Positions 20,774-35,700 of a DNA stretch of 64,000 nt are shown here, in pieces (the first letter of the stretch is position 1; each line of letters begins with the position of its first letter). The notes under the pieces are model-generated. The model had not been told where the DNA came from. It searched no databases and was given only the letters and a program-made list of their open reading frames with translations. The position numbers were made by a program, and so were the translations under genes. Source of the stretch: Tenacibaculum sp. 190524A02b (GTDB lineage: Bacteria > Bacteroidota > Bacteroidia > Flavobacteriales > Flavobacteriaceae); NCBI RefSeq assembly GCF_964036645.1, contig NZ_OZ038525.1, positions 3,786,001 through 3,850,000 of the forward strand, written 5' to 3'.

Positions 20774-23700
20774 TTCATCGTCTATTTATCAAGTACCAGC
20801 GAATGGTATCACTACAGATACAGAGCGTATTGTACCAGCAATGGTTCCATTATTAGATTTTGGACAAGAGGATATAGATAAGGTTGTAGCTAGTGTTAAG
20901 GGAGGAGTATCTAATATTCAGGATATGTATCCATTATCACCTTTACAAGAAGGAATTTATTTTCACCATTTAATGAGTACTAAAGCACAAGGAGATCCTT
21001 ATGTTTTACCAAACATTTTATCATTTACCGATAAAGAAAAGCGAGCTAACTTTATAGAAGCATTACAGTTTGTAGTGAACCGTCATGATGTATTACGTAC
21101 CTGTGTTTTAAGTGAAGGTTTATCAAGTGCGGTTCAGGTTGTACTCAGAGAAGCAATATTATCAGTAGAAACCTTAGTTATTGATAGTTCGATAAATGTA
21201 TTATCAGAACTTCAAGAAATGTGTACGGTAGGGAACCAATGGATGGATGTTTCCAAAGCACCTTTATTGGAATTGAAATCAGCAGATGACTCAAAGAATA
21301 GTAATTATTATTTGGTGGTTAATCAACATCATTTGGTATTGGATCATGTTGGAATGGAAAAAATTATCTCAGAAGTAGAGGCCTATTTATTAGGTCAAGA
21401 ATCTATTTTACCAACACCAGTTTTATATAGAGACTTTATAGGTCATACTTTACATGAACAATCTATCAATGATAGTGCTACTTATTTCAAGGAATTATTA
21501 GGAGATATTGATGAGCCAACATATCCATTTGGTTTATCAGATATTCGAGGAAATGGAAATGATATAGAGGAGTCTCGCATAGTTTTAGCATCTAGTTTAA
21601 GCAAAGAGGTTCGAGAGATTAGTACCAATTTAGGGATGAGTCCAGCTGTTTTATTCCATGCCGCTTATGGATTGGTAATAGGAAAATGCAGTAATAAGGA
21701 ATATGCAATTTTCGGCTCATTATTTTCAGGTCGCTTACAAGGTTCTTTAGGAGCTGCAGATTCATTAGGTTTATTTATCAATACCTTACCATTTTTAGCA
21801 GAACTTAAAGGAAGTGTTTCGGATTATGTGTCAGAGATAAAAAACAGACTAGGAACGTTATTATCATATGAGCAAACACCATTGTCATCTGTTCAAGGTT
21901 GGAGTGGAATTTCAAATGAGGTATCTTTATTTAGTGCCTTATTAAATTTCCGTCACTCATCAAGTGTTTTAGAAGAAGTACCAGCAGATGCTGTTGATTT
22001 AGGGATCACAGTAATAGGCAGTGAGGAACGTACCAATTATCCGCTTACATTAAATGTAGATGATTATGGAGTAGACTTTGGATTAACCGCTCAGGTTGAA
22101 TCCAGTGTAGGATCAGATCGAGTATTATCTTATATGGAAGCAACCCTGAGAGCATTATTGGAAGGGTTAAAAGCAGACGCGTCTCAAGTGTCAGATTTAA
22201 ATGTTTTACCAGAGTCAGAAGTACAAGAATTATTAGAAGTATTTAATGATACCTCAGTAAGCTATCCATCAGATATTACTTTTTTAGATTTATTTTCAAC
22301 ACAGGTTAAGAGTTCCGCTAAAAGTATAGCTGTAGTTTATCAAGGAGAGCAACTTAGTTATCAAGAATTAGACAAACGTTCTAACCAATTAGCTCGTTAT
22401 TTACGAGAAGAAGGAGTAGTGTCAGATACATTAGTTGGTATTTGTATGGATCGTAGTTTGGATATGATTGTAGGAATACTAGGAATCTTGAAATCAGGCG
22501 GAGCTTATGTACCTATTGATCCATCGTATCCAAAAGAACGCATTGATTTTATAATAGAAGATACAGCTACTAGCTTAGTACTAAGTAATGAATCCAATCG
22601 CTCTATTTTAGAGGCTAAGTCAGGAATAAAGATTGTATTAGTAGACAGTGATTGGGATGCTATTTCAGATTATTCAACTCGAGGACTGAGTTACAAATCA
22701 ATGTCAACAAGTGATTTGGCCTATGTAATTTACACCTCAGGAAGTACAGGTAAGCCAAAAGGCGTATTAATAGAACATGGTAATATGTTCAACTTAGTAA
22801 ATTGGGCAATAACTAACTTCAAGGATTCTTTAGAAGTAGGAATGTTAGGAAGTACTTCGATAAACTTTGATCTTTCTATTTTTGAGATATTCACCACTTT
22901 ATCATGTGGTTCAACCCTACATTTAGTAGACAACTTACTGTCTTTAGTAGAGAATTCAGAGGCTTCAGTTTCCTTGATAAACACCGTTCCAAGTGTATTA
23001 TTAGGTTTATTAGAATCGGGTTCAATTCCAGATACGGTAAAGACGATTAATTTAGCAGGAGAGGCCTTATTACCAAGTTTGGTAGATCGTATTTATAAGG
23101 AAAGTTCAGTAGAAGCGGTTTATGATTTATACGGACCATCAGAAGCCACTACCTATAGTACGTTTATCAAACGAAGTTTACAAGGAGTTCAAACTATTGG
23201 AAAGCCTATATCTAACACACAGATTTATATTTTAAGTGAATCAAATGAGTTGTTACCCAAAGGAGTTGTAGGTGAGTTATGTGTAGGCGGTAAAGGAGTA
23301 ACAAGAGGTTATTTAAACAGAGAAGAATTAACCCAAGATAAATTTATAGATAATCCATTTCGAGCAGGAGAAAGAATCTATAAAACAGGTGATTTAGCGA
23401 AATGGTTAGCTGATGGAACTTTAGAGTATGTAGGAAGAAAGGATGATCAGGTTAAAGTACGAGGTTATCGAATCGAATTGGGAGAGATAGAGAGTGCCTT
23501 ATCAGGATTAAGTACAATTCAAAGTAGTTGTGTATTAGCCAAGGAAGATATATCAGGTACCAAGAGATTAGTAGGTTATGTAGTTGTAGAAGGAGATTCA
23601 TTTGATAAAGAAACGGTTCAAAGAGAGTTAAAGGCAAGTTTACCAGAGTATATGGTTCCAATGCTATGGGTTGAATTGGAGGAGATGCCATTAACATCAA

Positions 23701-26700
23701 GTGGTAAGTTAGATAGAAAAAGATTACCAGATCCGGATATTACTTTGTTATCTAGTAAAGAATATGTAGGGCCAAGGAATGAGACAGAAGAGATTTTAGT
23801 AGCTATATGGCAGGATTTATTAGGAGTAGAACAGGTAGGAGTTTATGATAATTTCTTTGAATTAGGAGGTCATAGTTTATTAGTTGTTCAGTTAATATCA
23901 CGTTTGCAAAAGCTAGATTTAAACGTAGGAGTAAAAGATATTTTTTCAAATGCTACTATTTCAGAAATAAGCGAAAGATTAGCCTCAGGTACGTCAGTTT
24001 ATCAAGTACCAGCAAATGGAATAGAAATAGATACAGATCGTATTGTACCAACAATGGTTCCGTTGTTAGATTTTGATCAAGAAGATATAGATAAAATTGT
24101 TTCTCAAGTTCAAGGAGGCGTATCAAATATTCAGGATATGTATCCATTATCACCATTACAAGAAGGAATGTATTTCCATCATTTAATGAGTAATGAAAAT
24201 GAAGGAGATCCATATGTTTTACCAAGTTTATTATCATTTACCAATAAAGAAAAACAGGTTGATTTTATAAAGGCTTTACAGTTTGTAGTAAATCGTCATG
24301 ATGTATTGCGTACTTGTGTTATAAGTGAAGATTTACCAAGAGCAGTTCAGGTAGTACTTAGGGAAGCTCCATTATCAGTAGAAGAATTAGTGTTAGATTC
24401 ATCTTTAGATATTCTATCAGAGTTAAAAGCATTAGCATCTTCAGAAAGTCAATGGATGGATGTGTCTAAAGCGCCTTTATTAACACTCAAATCAATAGAT
24501 GATTTAAAAAATGGAACTTATTACTTAATAATAAACCAACATCATTTGGTATTAGATCATGTAGGTTTAGAAAAAGTTGTATCTGAGGTAGAGCAATATT
24601 TATCAGGAAAAGGATCATTTTTACCAACACCAGCTTTATATAGAGATTTTATAGGCCATACCTTACATTTACAAGAAACGAATGATAGTGCATCTTATTT
24701 TAAAAAGCTATTAGGTACAGTTGATGAACCTACTTACCCATTTGAATTGTCAGATGTACGAGGGAATGGTAGTGAAATAAAAGAATCTAATATTGTTTTA
24801 GCAAAGGATTTAAGTAAAAAAATTCGAGAGGTTAGTACAAATTTAGGTATTAGTCCAGCAGTTTTATTTCATGCAGCTTATGGAATAGTTATAAGTAAAA
24901 GCAGTAATAGAGATTATGCATTATTTGGTTCTTTATTTTCAGGAAGGTTACAAGGGTCTTTAGGAGCTGCAGATTCGTTAGGATTATTTATCAATACTTT
25001 GCCATTTTATATAGAATTGAAAGGTGATGTTTCTGAATATGTAACTAATGTTAAAAATGGATTACAAGAATTATTGTCTTATGAACAATCTTCATTATCA
25101 GATATTAAAGGTTGGAGTAGTATTTCTAATGAAATACCTTTATTCAGTACTTTATTAAATTTTCGTCATTCTTCAATTCCAGAAAACTCAGAAGAAAATA
25201 CCGTTGATTTAGGAATTACTATTATAGAAGATCGTGAACGTACTAATTATCCATTTGCAGTAAATGTTGATGATTATGGAGTTGATTTTGGGTTAACTGC
25301 TCAAATTGATGATAGTATAGATGTTAATAAAGTGTTAGCCTATATGCAAAAAGCTTTGCAGGAATTATTAAGAGGTTTGCAATCTGAAGAAAAAATACCT
25401 GTAACAGCATTAACTATTTTATCTGAGCAAGAAGAAACACAATTATTAAAAGATTTTAATGATACTGAAGTTGAATATCCATTAAATCAAACAGTTTTGG
25501 ATTTGTTCGAAGAACAAGTTAAAAATAAACCAGAAGCAATTGCATTAGTTTATAAAGAAGAAAAGTTAAGTTATAAAGAGTTAGATCAACGTTCCAATCA
25601 ACTAGCTCAATATTTAATAGAACAAGGAGTAAAAACAAATTTAGTAGGACTTTGCCTAGACCGCAGTTTAGAAATGCTAATAGGTATTATAGGGATTTTA
25701 AAATCAGGAAGTGCTTATGTGCCAATTGATCCTAATTATCCGAAAGAGCGCATTGATTACATGTTAAATGATGCCAACATAAACTTAGTGCTAACTAGTA
25801 ATAAGGTAAGTCAAGAAGTGTTAGGAAATCGAGAAGAAATCACAGTAATCTCGTTAGATACTGATTGGGATACTATTTCAAGTTTTTCTACAACTAAAAT
25901 TGAAAAAATATCGTCAAATAACTTGGCGTATGTAATTTATACCTCAGGAAGTACTGGGAAACCAAAAGGAGTTCCAATTCGCCATAAGAGTTTAATCAAT
26001 TATATAACTACTAGTAGTAACACATATATAGGTGAAGGAATTTCAGGAGGATATATGCATCTTTCAATGTCTTTTGATGCTTCTATGACAGAAATATTTA
26101 CACCTTTAGTAAATGGTAAACATTTGGTTATTAGTAGTGGTGAAGGTTTGGATATTTTTAAAGATGAAAATTTATGGAAATATGCTCCGTATGATTTTAT
26201 AAAGTTAACACCATCACATTTAGAATTATTATCGTCAGTTTTAGAGCAATCATCTGAAACTTTATCATATAGATACGTATTAGGAGGAGAATCTTTACAA
26301 CCGAATCACTTATCAATATTTAAAGATTTAAATATATCGGCAACAATTATTAATGAATATGGCCCTACAGAAGCTACTGTAGGTTGTACAGTTAATATTT
26401 TCAATACATTGGAGGATCATTCATCTATAACCAATTTCCCAATTGGGATTCCAATGGCTAATATGTCTATCTATATATTAGATTCATATAATCAATTAGT
26501 TCCAAAAGGAGTTGTAGGTGAGTTGTGTATTGGAGGAATTGGGTTATCACCAGGTTATTTAAATAGAGAAGAATTAACCAAAGAAAAGTTTATTGATAAT
26601 CCGTTTAAAATTGGTGAAAAAATATATAAAACAGGTGATTTAGGAAGATGGTTGTCAGAGGGTAATATAGAGTTTGTAGGAAGGAAAGATGATCAAGTAA

Positions 26701-29700
26701 AAATAAGAGGATATCGTATTGAATTAGGAGAAATAGAGAACGCTTTATCAAATTTAGAAACTATTCATCAATCTTGTGTATTAGCTAAGGAAGATGCAAA
26801 CGGGAATAAACGTTTAGTAGGATATGTAGTTGTAGAAGATTCTTTTGATAAAGAAACTGTTCAGTCACAATTAAAGGAAGTTTTACCAGATTATATGGTG
26901 CCTAATTTGTGGGTTGATTTGGAGGTGATGCCATTAACTAATAATGGTAAGTTGGATAGAAAATCTCTACCTGACCCAGATAGTTCTATGCTATCAACTA
27001 AAGAGTATGTAGCGCCAAGGAATGAAACAGAAGAGCAGTTAGTAATCATTTGGCAAGAGTTGTTAGGAATAGAACAAATAGGAGTCTATGATAGTTTCTT
27101 TGAATTAGGAGGTCATTCTTTATTAGCTACTAGGTTGGTATCTATGATTCGTAAAAGATTGCAAATCGAAATTACTATTCGAGAAGTATTTGAATATATT
27201 ACCATATCAGATTTAGGTTTGCAAATACTAACTCAATCTAAAAGAGTATTACTTCCATCAGTAGTTATTGAAAACAGACCTAAACATACACCTTTGTCAT
27301 TTAGCCAAGAACGTTTATGGTTTTTAGATCAATTACAAGGAAGTAGCCAAGAATATCATATTCCTACAGTAATCCGTTTAGAGGGAACACTGAATATTGT
27401 TTTATTAGAAGAAGCTTTAAAAACAATTGTTGCTCGTCATGAAATATTACATACGGTTATTTATGAAGAAGAAGGAGTTGGTTATCAAAAGATAATATCG
27501 CCAAATAATTGGTCATTAAATAAGACAATTATTACTGAGCACACACATTTAGAAAAAGAAATAGGAAGCTTTATTAGTTTACCGTTTGATTTATCTAAAG
27601 ATTATATGTTACGTTCTTGTTTATATGATTTAGGAAATGAAAAGTATGTATTAGCATGTGTTTTTCATCATATAGCAAGTGATGGCTGGTCAGGAAATAT
27701 TTTAACCAGTGAATTTATAGAAATATATAGTGCGTTGCAATCTGGTAGAGAAACAATGCTTCCAGAATTAAATTTACAATATGTTGATTATGCAATTTGG
27801 CAGCGTAAATATTTAGAGGGAGATATTTTAGAAAATCAATTAACCTACTGGAAAGAAAAATTAACAGGCGTTAGTACATTGTCATTACCTTTAGATTATG
27901 CTCGTCCTTCAATTCAAAGTAATGAAGGAGCTAATATATCTATCTCCTTAGATAAGGAGCTAAGTTTATCCTTAAAAGCTTTATGTCAAGAAGAAGGTGT
28001 TACCGTATTCATGTTCATGTTGTCAGTTTTTAAAGTATTATTAGCTCGTTATAGTAACCAAGAAGATGTTTGTGTAGGTACGCCTATAGCCAATCGCACA
28101 CAGTCAGAGTTAGAAGGAATGATCGGCTTTTTTGTAAATACCTTAGCACTTCGTAGTGATTTAAGTGGAAACCCAAGTTTTAAAGAGGTATTAAAAAGAG
28201 TAAAAGAAACTACATTAGAAGGTTATGATTATCAATTAACACCTTTTGAAAAAGTAGTAGATAAAGTGGTGACTACTCGAGATATGAGTATGACACCGTT
28301 ATTTCAGGTGATGTTTGATTATCATAATGAGACTTCAGTTATAGAAGGGAGTAGAAAAGGTAAAAATGAAGCAATAAAAGATCTTGATATATCTGGTTAT
28401 GAATATTCAGAAATTCCAGCACAGTTTGACTTAACATTGGATGTGTCTGAAGGTGAAACAGTAATTACATTAGGTTTAAATTATTGTACAGACTTATTCA
28501 AAGAAGCTACTATTAAGCGTATGTTATCTCATTACCAAGAGTTATTAGTAAGCGTGGTAAGTAATACTGAGGAGCTTATAGGGAACTTATCAATGCTTAC
28601 TCAGGAAGAAGAAACAGAATTATTAGAAGTTTTTAATGAGAATACGGTTGATTATCCATTAGAAAAAACAGTGGTTGATTTATTTGTAGCTCAAGTTCAA
28701 AAATCACCAAAAGCAGTTGCCGCAACTTTTAAAGGAGAAGAGTTAACCTATAAAGAATTAGATGAGCGTTCTAACCAGTTGGCTCATTATTTAGTAGAGC
28801 AAGGAGTACAAGCAGATGATCTCGTAGGAATTTGTATAGATCGAGGGTTAGATATGCTAATTGGCATTGTAGCTATTTTGAAATCAGGAGGAGCTTATGT
28901 ACCTATAAAGCCAGATTTCCCAAAAGATCGCATTATGTACCTTCTTGAAGATACAGATTGTTCATTTTTAGTCACCAATACATTAAGTAAAGAGGTGGTA
29001 ACTTCTTTATCAGATAGTCTTAGCTTAATTGTATTGGATGATATTTCAGTATTGAACCATCCTACTACTTCATTAGAGTTATCGTACAGTCCTAATAATT
29101 TAGCATATGTAATTTATACTTCTGGAAGTACAGGATTACCAAAAGGAGCGATGATTGAACATGCAGGATTATTAAATCACTCATTGATCATGATTGATGA
29201 GTTGAAGATGACTAATGAAAGCGTAGTTGCCTTTACAGCCCCATTTACCTTTGATATTTCCGTATGGCAATTGTTAAGCGGATTATTATGCGGAGGTCGT
29301 ATAGCCATATACAGTGAAGACGAGATTTTAGATTTAGAAGGTTTTCAAAGTTCATTATCAGAAAATAACATAAGTCATTTACAATTAGTGCCTTCTTATG
29401 TAGCAAGTTTATTAGAAAGCGGAGAAGAAGTAGTAGGTTTATCCAATCTAGCATATTTCTTAGTAACTGGAGAAGCGGCTACAAAATCATTATTAGATAA
29501 ATGGTTCTCATTATATCCATCCGTACCTGTGGTAAATGCTTATGGACCAGCAGAGGCGGCAGATGATATCACGTTACATATCATGAATGAGTCTCCAAGT
29601 GGAGTTGTAGTTCCAATCGGAAAGCCAGTAGCCAATATGGATTTATATGTGGTAGATAAGTTTGATAACTTATGTCCTATTGGAGTTGTAGGAGAATTAT

Positions 29701-32700
29701 GGACAAGTGGAATAGGAGTAGGACGAGGTTATTTAAACAGAGAAGAATTAACCAAGGAGAAGTTTATTACCAATCCATTTACTTCAGAAGGAGGGAGATT
29801 ATATAAGACAGGAGATTTAGGAAGATGGTTGCCAGATGGTACATTAGAATTTGTAGGACGTTCAGATGATCAGGTAAAGATTCGAGGATATCGTATAGAA
29901 TTAGGAGAGATTGAAAATGCTTTATCAATTGTAGAAGGAGTTCAAAACAGTTGTGTACTAGCTAAGCAAGATACCATTGGAACAAACCGTTTAGTAGGTT
30001 ATATAGTTTTAGAAGATGGGTTTAGTAAAGCGAATATTCAAGAGACATTAAAGACTAGCTTACCAGATTACATGGTTCCATCTATTTGGGTTGAGTTGGA
30101 TGAAATGCCATTAACAGCTAATGGTAAGATAGACCGAAAATCTTTACCAGAACCAGATCTATCAGAGTTATCAAGTAGAGAATATGTGGCACCAAGAAAT
30201 GAAGTAGAGGAGCAATTAGCCATTATTTGGCAAGATTTACTAGGAGTAGAAAAGGTAGGAATATATGATGATTTCTTTGCGTTAGGCGGACATAGTTTGT
30301 TGGCTACTCGTTTAGTTTCAACAATTCGTAGAATACTAAAGGTAGAAGTTTCTATTCGGAATATTTTCCAGTTTACTACAATTGGTTCATTAGCAGCTCA
30401 TGTTTCATTACAGTCTAAAGAAATATTACTTCCAGCGATAACTGTTGAAGAATTTGATGGGTATATTCCATTGTCATTCAGTCAGGAACGTTTGTGGTTT
30501 TTAGATCAATTACAAGGTACATTAGCTTATCATATGCCTATTGTAATTAGTTTAGAAGGAGCATTAAATACAAAGGCATTAGAAGGTTCCTTTAAAACTA
30601 TTATAGCTCGCCATGAAGTATTACGCACAAACATATTATTAGAAGAAGGTCTAGGGTATCAAGAAATTGTAAATGTTGACAATTGGTCTTTGGCTCAAGA
30701 AACAATATCAGAAAGTAAATTAGAAGAAAGTTTAGATTCGTATTTAACAACTCCTTTTGATTTATCAAATGACTATAAATTAAGAGTTTGTTTATACAAC
30801 TTAGGAAATGAGAAATATGTATTAGCATGTGTATTTCACCATATTGCAAGTGATGGTTGGTCGGAAAATATTTTAATAAGTGAATTTTTAGAGCTTTACA
30901 GCTCTTTACAATCAGGAAAACAAGCCAACCTACAAGCATTAAACTTACAATATTCAGATTACGCAATATGGCAACGTAAATACTTGAATGATGAATTTTT
31001 AAATACTCAATTGTCTTATTGGGAAAAGAAATTAGGTGGAACAAGTACTTTAGAACTACCTTTAGATTATACGCGTCCAGCTATACAAAGTATGGAAGGT
31101 GCCAGTACTTTTTTAGATTTGGATGAAAACTTAACAACGTCAGTTAAAAAATTATGCAAGGAAGAAGGAGTAACACCATTCATGTTTCTATTAACAACAT
31201 TTAAAGTTTTATTATCTCGCTATAGTGGTCAAAAAGATATTTGTGTAGGAACACCTATTGCTAACCGTACACAATCAGACTTGGAAGGTATGATTGGTTT
31301 CTTTGTAAATACCTTAGCACTTCGTAGTGATTTAAGTGGAAATCCAAACTTTAGAGATTTATTAAATCAAGTAAAGCAAACAACATTAGAAGGATATGAT
31401 CATCAGTTAGTACCATTTGAAAGAATAGTAGATAGAGTAGTTACTACTCGTGATATGAGTATGACTCCTTTATTTCAGGTAATGTTTACGTTACAAAATA
31501 CACCTACAATTTCAGAAGGTAATGATGAATTAAATTTAGGAAGACTTAATATTTCACCATATGAGTTTGATGGTGTTACATCAAAGTTTGATCTTACAAT
31601 GAGTGTATCAGAGAATGACTCAAACTTTTCTTTACATATAGATTATTGTACAGCAATATTTAATCAAGCTACAATGAATCGAATGTTAGTACATTATAAA
31701 GAGTTGTTAAGTAGTATTATAGAAGATGTTACACAGCCTATTAATGAGCTAACAATATTAAAAAACGAAGAGAAAAAACAACTATTAGAAACTTTTAATA
31801 ACACAGAAGTTACTTATCCATTAGATGAAACGATTCTAGATTTATTTTCAAATCAAGTTAAACACTCTCCAAATGCTATTGCAGTCGTTTATAAGGGAAA
31901 AGAATTAACATATAGAAATTTAGATGAAAAATCAAATCAATTAGCTAATTACTTAAGAGATCAAAAAGTAAAGGTAGATACTTTAGTAGGTATTTGCTTA
32001 GAACGAAGTTTAGAAATGATTGTAAGTATTTTAGGAGTTTTAAAATCAGGAGGTGCTTATGTACCTATTGATCCTAATTATCCAAAGGATCGTATTGATT
32101 ATATGATTGAAGATACAGGAATTGATTTGGTATTAAGTAGTACAATTAGTCAAGATGTACTAGTTAATACACCAGAAATTAATGTTGTATTAATAGATAG
32201 GGATTGGGAAATTATTTCAGGTTTTTCTACACAAAAAATAGGTAAAGTTTCAACTCCTAGTAATTTAGCATATATTATTTATACTTCAGGAAGTACAGGG
32301 AAACCAAAAGGAGTGATGATTGAGCATGGTAATATGTTTAATTTAGTTAATTGGTCTTTATCTAACTTTGAAGATAGCCTTGAATTAGGAGTTTTAGCAA
32401 GTACTTCAATCAACTTTGATTTATCAGTTTTTGAGATTTTTACATCGTTATGTTCAGGTTCTAAACTTTATTTAGTTGATAATTTACTTTCAGTATTAGA
32501 AACTCAAGAAATCTCAGTTTCATTAATTAATACAGTTCCTAGTGTTTTATTAAGTTTACTAGAATCAGGCACCATTCCAGATACAGTACATACTATTAAT
32601 TTAGCAGGAGAACCATTAGCACCTAGCCTAGTAAATCGTATTTATCAAGAGAGTTCAGTAAAAACGGTATATGATTTATATGGTCCATCAGAAGCTACTA

Positions 32701-35700
32701 CTTATAGTACTTTCACTAAGCGTTTAATAAATGGAGTTCAAACAATAGGAAAACCTATTTCTAATACCCAAATTTATATTTTAGATGAATCAAATGAATT
32801 ATTACCAATAGGAGTAGTAGGAGAATTATATGTAGGTGGAAAAGGAGTTGCTAGAGGATATTTAAACAGAGTAGATCTTACAGAAGAAAAGTTTATTAAC
32901 AATCCATTTAAAGAAGGAGATCGTATATACAAAACTGGCGATTTAGCTAAATGGTTACCCGATGGTTCTATTGAATATGTTGGAAGAAAAGATAATCAAG
33001 TAAAAGTTCGTGGTTATCGAATAGAATTGGGAGAAATAGAAACTGTATTAGCGGAAGTAGATTATGTATTAAATAGTTGTGTTTTAGCTAAGGAAGATGT
33101 TAGTGGTAATAAACAATTAATAGGTTATGTAGTAACTGAAGAAGTATTTAATAAAGAAACAATACAAGAGAAACTAAAAGAAAGCTTGCCAGATTATATG
33201 GTTCCAATGATTTGGGTTGAATTAGAAAAAATGCCATTAACAGCAAGTGGTAAACTAGATAGAAAATCTTTACCAGCCCCTGATGGAGCCATGTTGTCAA
33301 CTAAAGAATATGTAGCACCAAGGAATGAGACTGAAGCACAATTAATAATTGTTTGGCAAGATTTATTAGCAGTAGAAAAGATAGGAGTATATGATGATTT
33401 CTTTGAATTAGGAGGTCATAGTTTACTAGTAGTGCAATTAATTGCTCGTTTGCAAAAATTAGGTTTCCACATAGAGGTAAAAGATATTTTTTCTGATGCT
33501 ACAGTAGCAGGGATTAGTGAAAAATTAGCATCATCATCATCAGTATATGAAGTACCTGATAATGGTATTGTATCTGGTGTAGATCGTATTATTCCGTCAA
33601 TGATTCCTTTGTTAAATTTTGAGCAAGAAGATATAGAAAGAGTGGTAGAAAATATTCCTGGAGGTGTTTCTAATATTCAGGATATGTATCCATTATCATC
33701 ATTACAAGAAGGAATATATTTCCATTATTTAATGAGTGATAAAGAACAGGGAGATCCTTATATTTTACCAAATCTATTATCATTTAAAGATAAAACAAAA
33801 AGAAACGTTTTCATTGAAGCTTTACAGTTTGTAGTTAACCGTCATGATGTTTTGCGTACCTGTATTTTAAGTGAAGGATTACCGCATGCTGTTCAAGTAG
33901 TACTTAGAGAAGCACCATTACATATAGAAAAATTAGAGTTAGATCCATCTTTAGATATTTTAGCAGAACTAGAAAAACTAACAATTCCTGTTAATTTGTG
34001 GATGGATGTTTCAAAGGCTCCTTTGTTAGAATTAAAATCTATAGATGATTTAGATAATGATAATTATTACTTAATAATTAATCAACATCATTTAGCAATA
34101 GATCACGTAGGATTGGAGAAAATTATTTCAGAGATAGAAATGTATGTATCAGGACAGGTAGAAAATCTTCCAGTTCCAGTTTTATATAGGAATTTTATAG
34201 GTCATGCAATACACCTTCAGTCAACTAACAATAGTGAAACCTATTTCAAAGGATTGTTTGGAGGAATTGATGAACCAACGTATCCATTTGAATTATCAGA
34301 TATCAGAGGTAATGGAAATGGTGTTAAAGAGTCTTCTATTATTTTACCAGAAGATTTAAGTAAAGAAATACGTAACGTTTCCGTTACATTAGGAATTAGC
34401 CCTGCTGTCATGTTCCATGCAGCATATGGAATTGTAGTAGCAAAGTGTAGTAATAGAGATTATGCAATTTTTGGATCTTTATTTTCGGGTCGTTTACAAG
34501 CATCTTTGGCAGCAGCAGATTCATTAGGTTTGTTTATTAATACATTACCAGTTATACTGGAGCTAAATGGAACCATAGTAGAATACCTAAATAATGTAAA
34601 GAAAAGATTAGGTGAGTTACTACCATATGAGCAAACTTCTTTATCAAATGTTCAAGGATGGAGTGGAATCTCTAATGATATGCCATTATTTAGTGCCTTA
34701 TTAAATTACCGTCATTCTTCAGCACCAGTTTCAGCCAATTCAGAAGAAGATGGAATTACAGTTGATTTAGGAATTACCCTTATAGGAGGACATGAACGTA
34801 CTAATTATCCATTTACATTAGACATAGATGATTATGGTACTGACTTTGGAATGGTAGCTCAGATTGATGGAGATGTTGAGCCCAATCGACTACTTACCTA
34901 TATGGAAGAAACGTTAGTAGAATTATTAAAAGGCTTAAAAACTAAAGAACAATTAGTAGTTAATAAATTAGCTATTTTACCTAGAGAAGAAAGTCAACTA
35001 TTAGAAACATTTAATAATACAACAGTAGATTATCCATTAGATAAAACAGTTGTTGATTTATTTACAAATCAATTAGAAAAATCACCGAATGCTATTGCAG
35101 CTACATTTGAAGGGAAAAAACTTACTTATAAAGAATTAGACGAGAAATCTAATCAGATAGCACATTATTTAGTTGCCAAAGGAGTGCAACCAGATGATTT
35201 AGTAGGAATTTGTTTAGATAGAGGATTAGATATGTTAGTTGGGGTTTTAGGAATTCTAAAGTCTGGAAGTGCCTATGTTCCAATTAAACCAGACTTTCCA
35301 ATAGATCGTATTTCACATATTGTTGAAGACACTAAATGTTCTTTATTAGTAACAAATAAAGAAAGTCAAGTAGTTTTAAATACCTTAAAAAATACAAATC
35401 TAATTGTATTAGATGATGCATCTATTATTTCGAATTACCCAATAACAGGATTAGGGTTAACATATAAAGCAACTAGTTTAGCATATGTAATTTATACTTC
35501 AGGAAGTACAGGGTTACCAAAAGGAGCCATGATTGAACACGCTGGATTATTAAATCATTTATTAATTATGATTGATGATTTGAAGATGACTAAAGATAGT
35601 GTAGTTGCTTTTACTGCTCCGTTTACCTTTGATATTTCAGTGTGGCAGTTATTAAGTGGTTTATTGAGTGGAGGATGTATTAAAATATATAGTGAAGAGG

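Noticed and set aside
30601..31044. 147-codon reverse-strand open frame inside module 11
   Set aside because: It is antisense to a conserved C domain containing HHIASDG; its Leu/Ile/His-rich content is what the complement of this AT-rich coding DNA gives.
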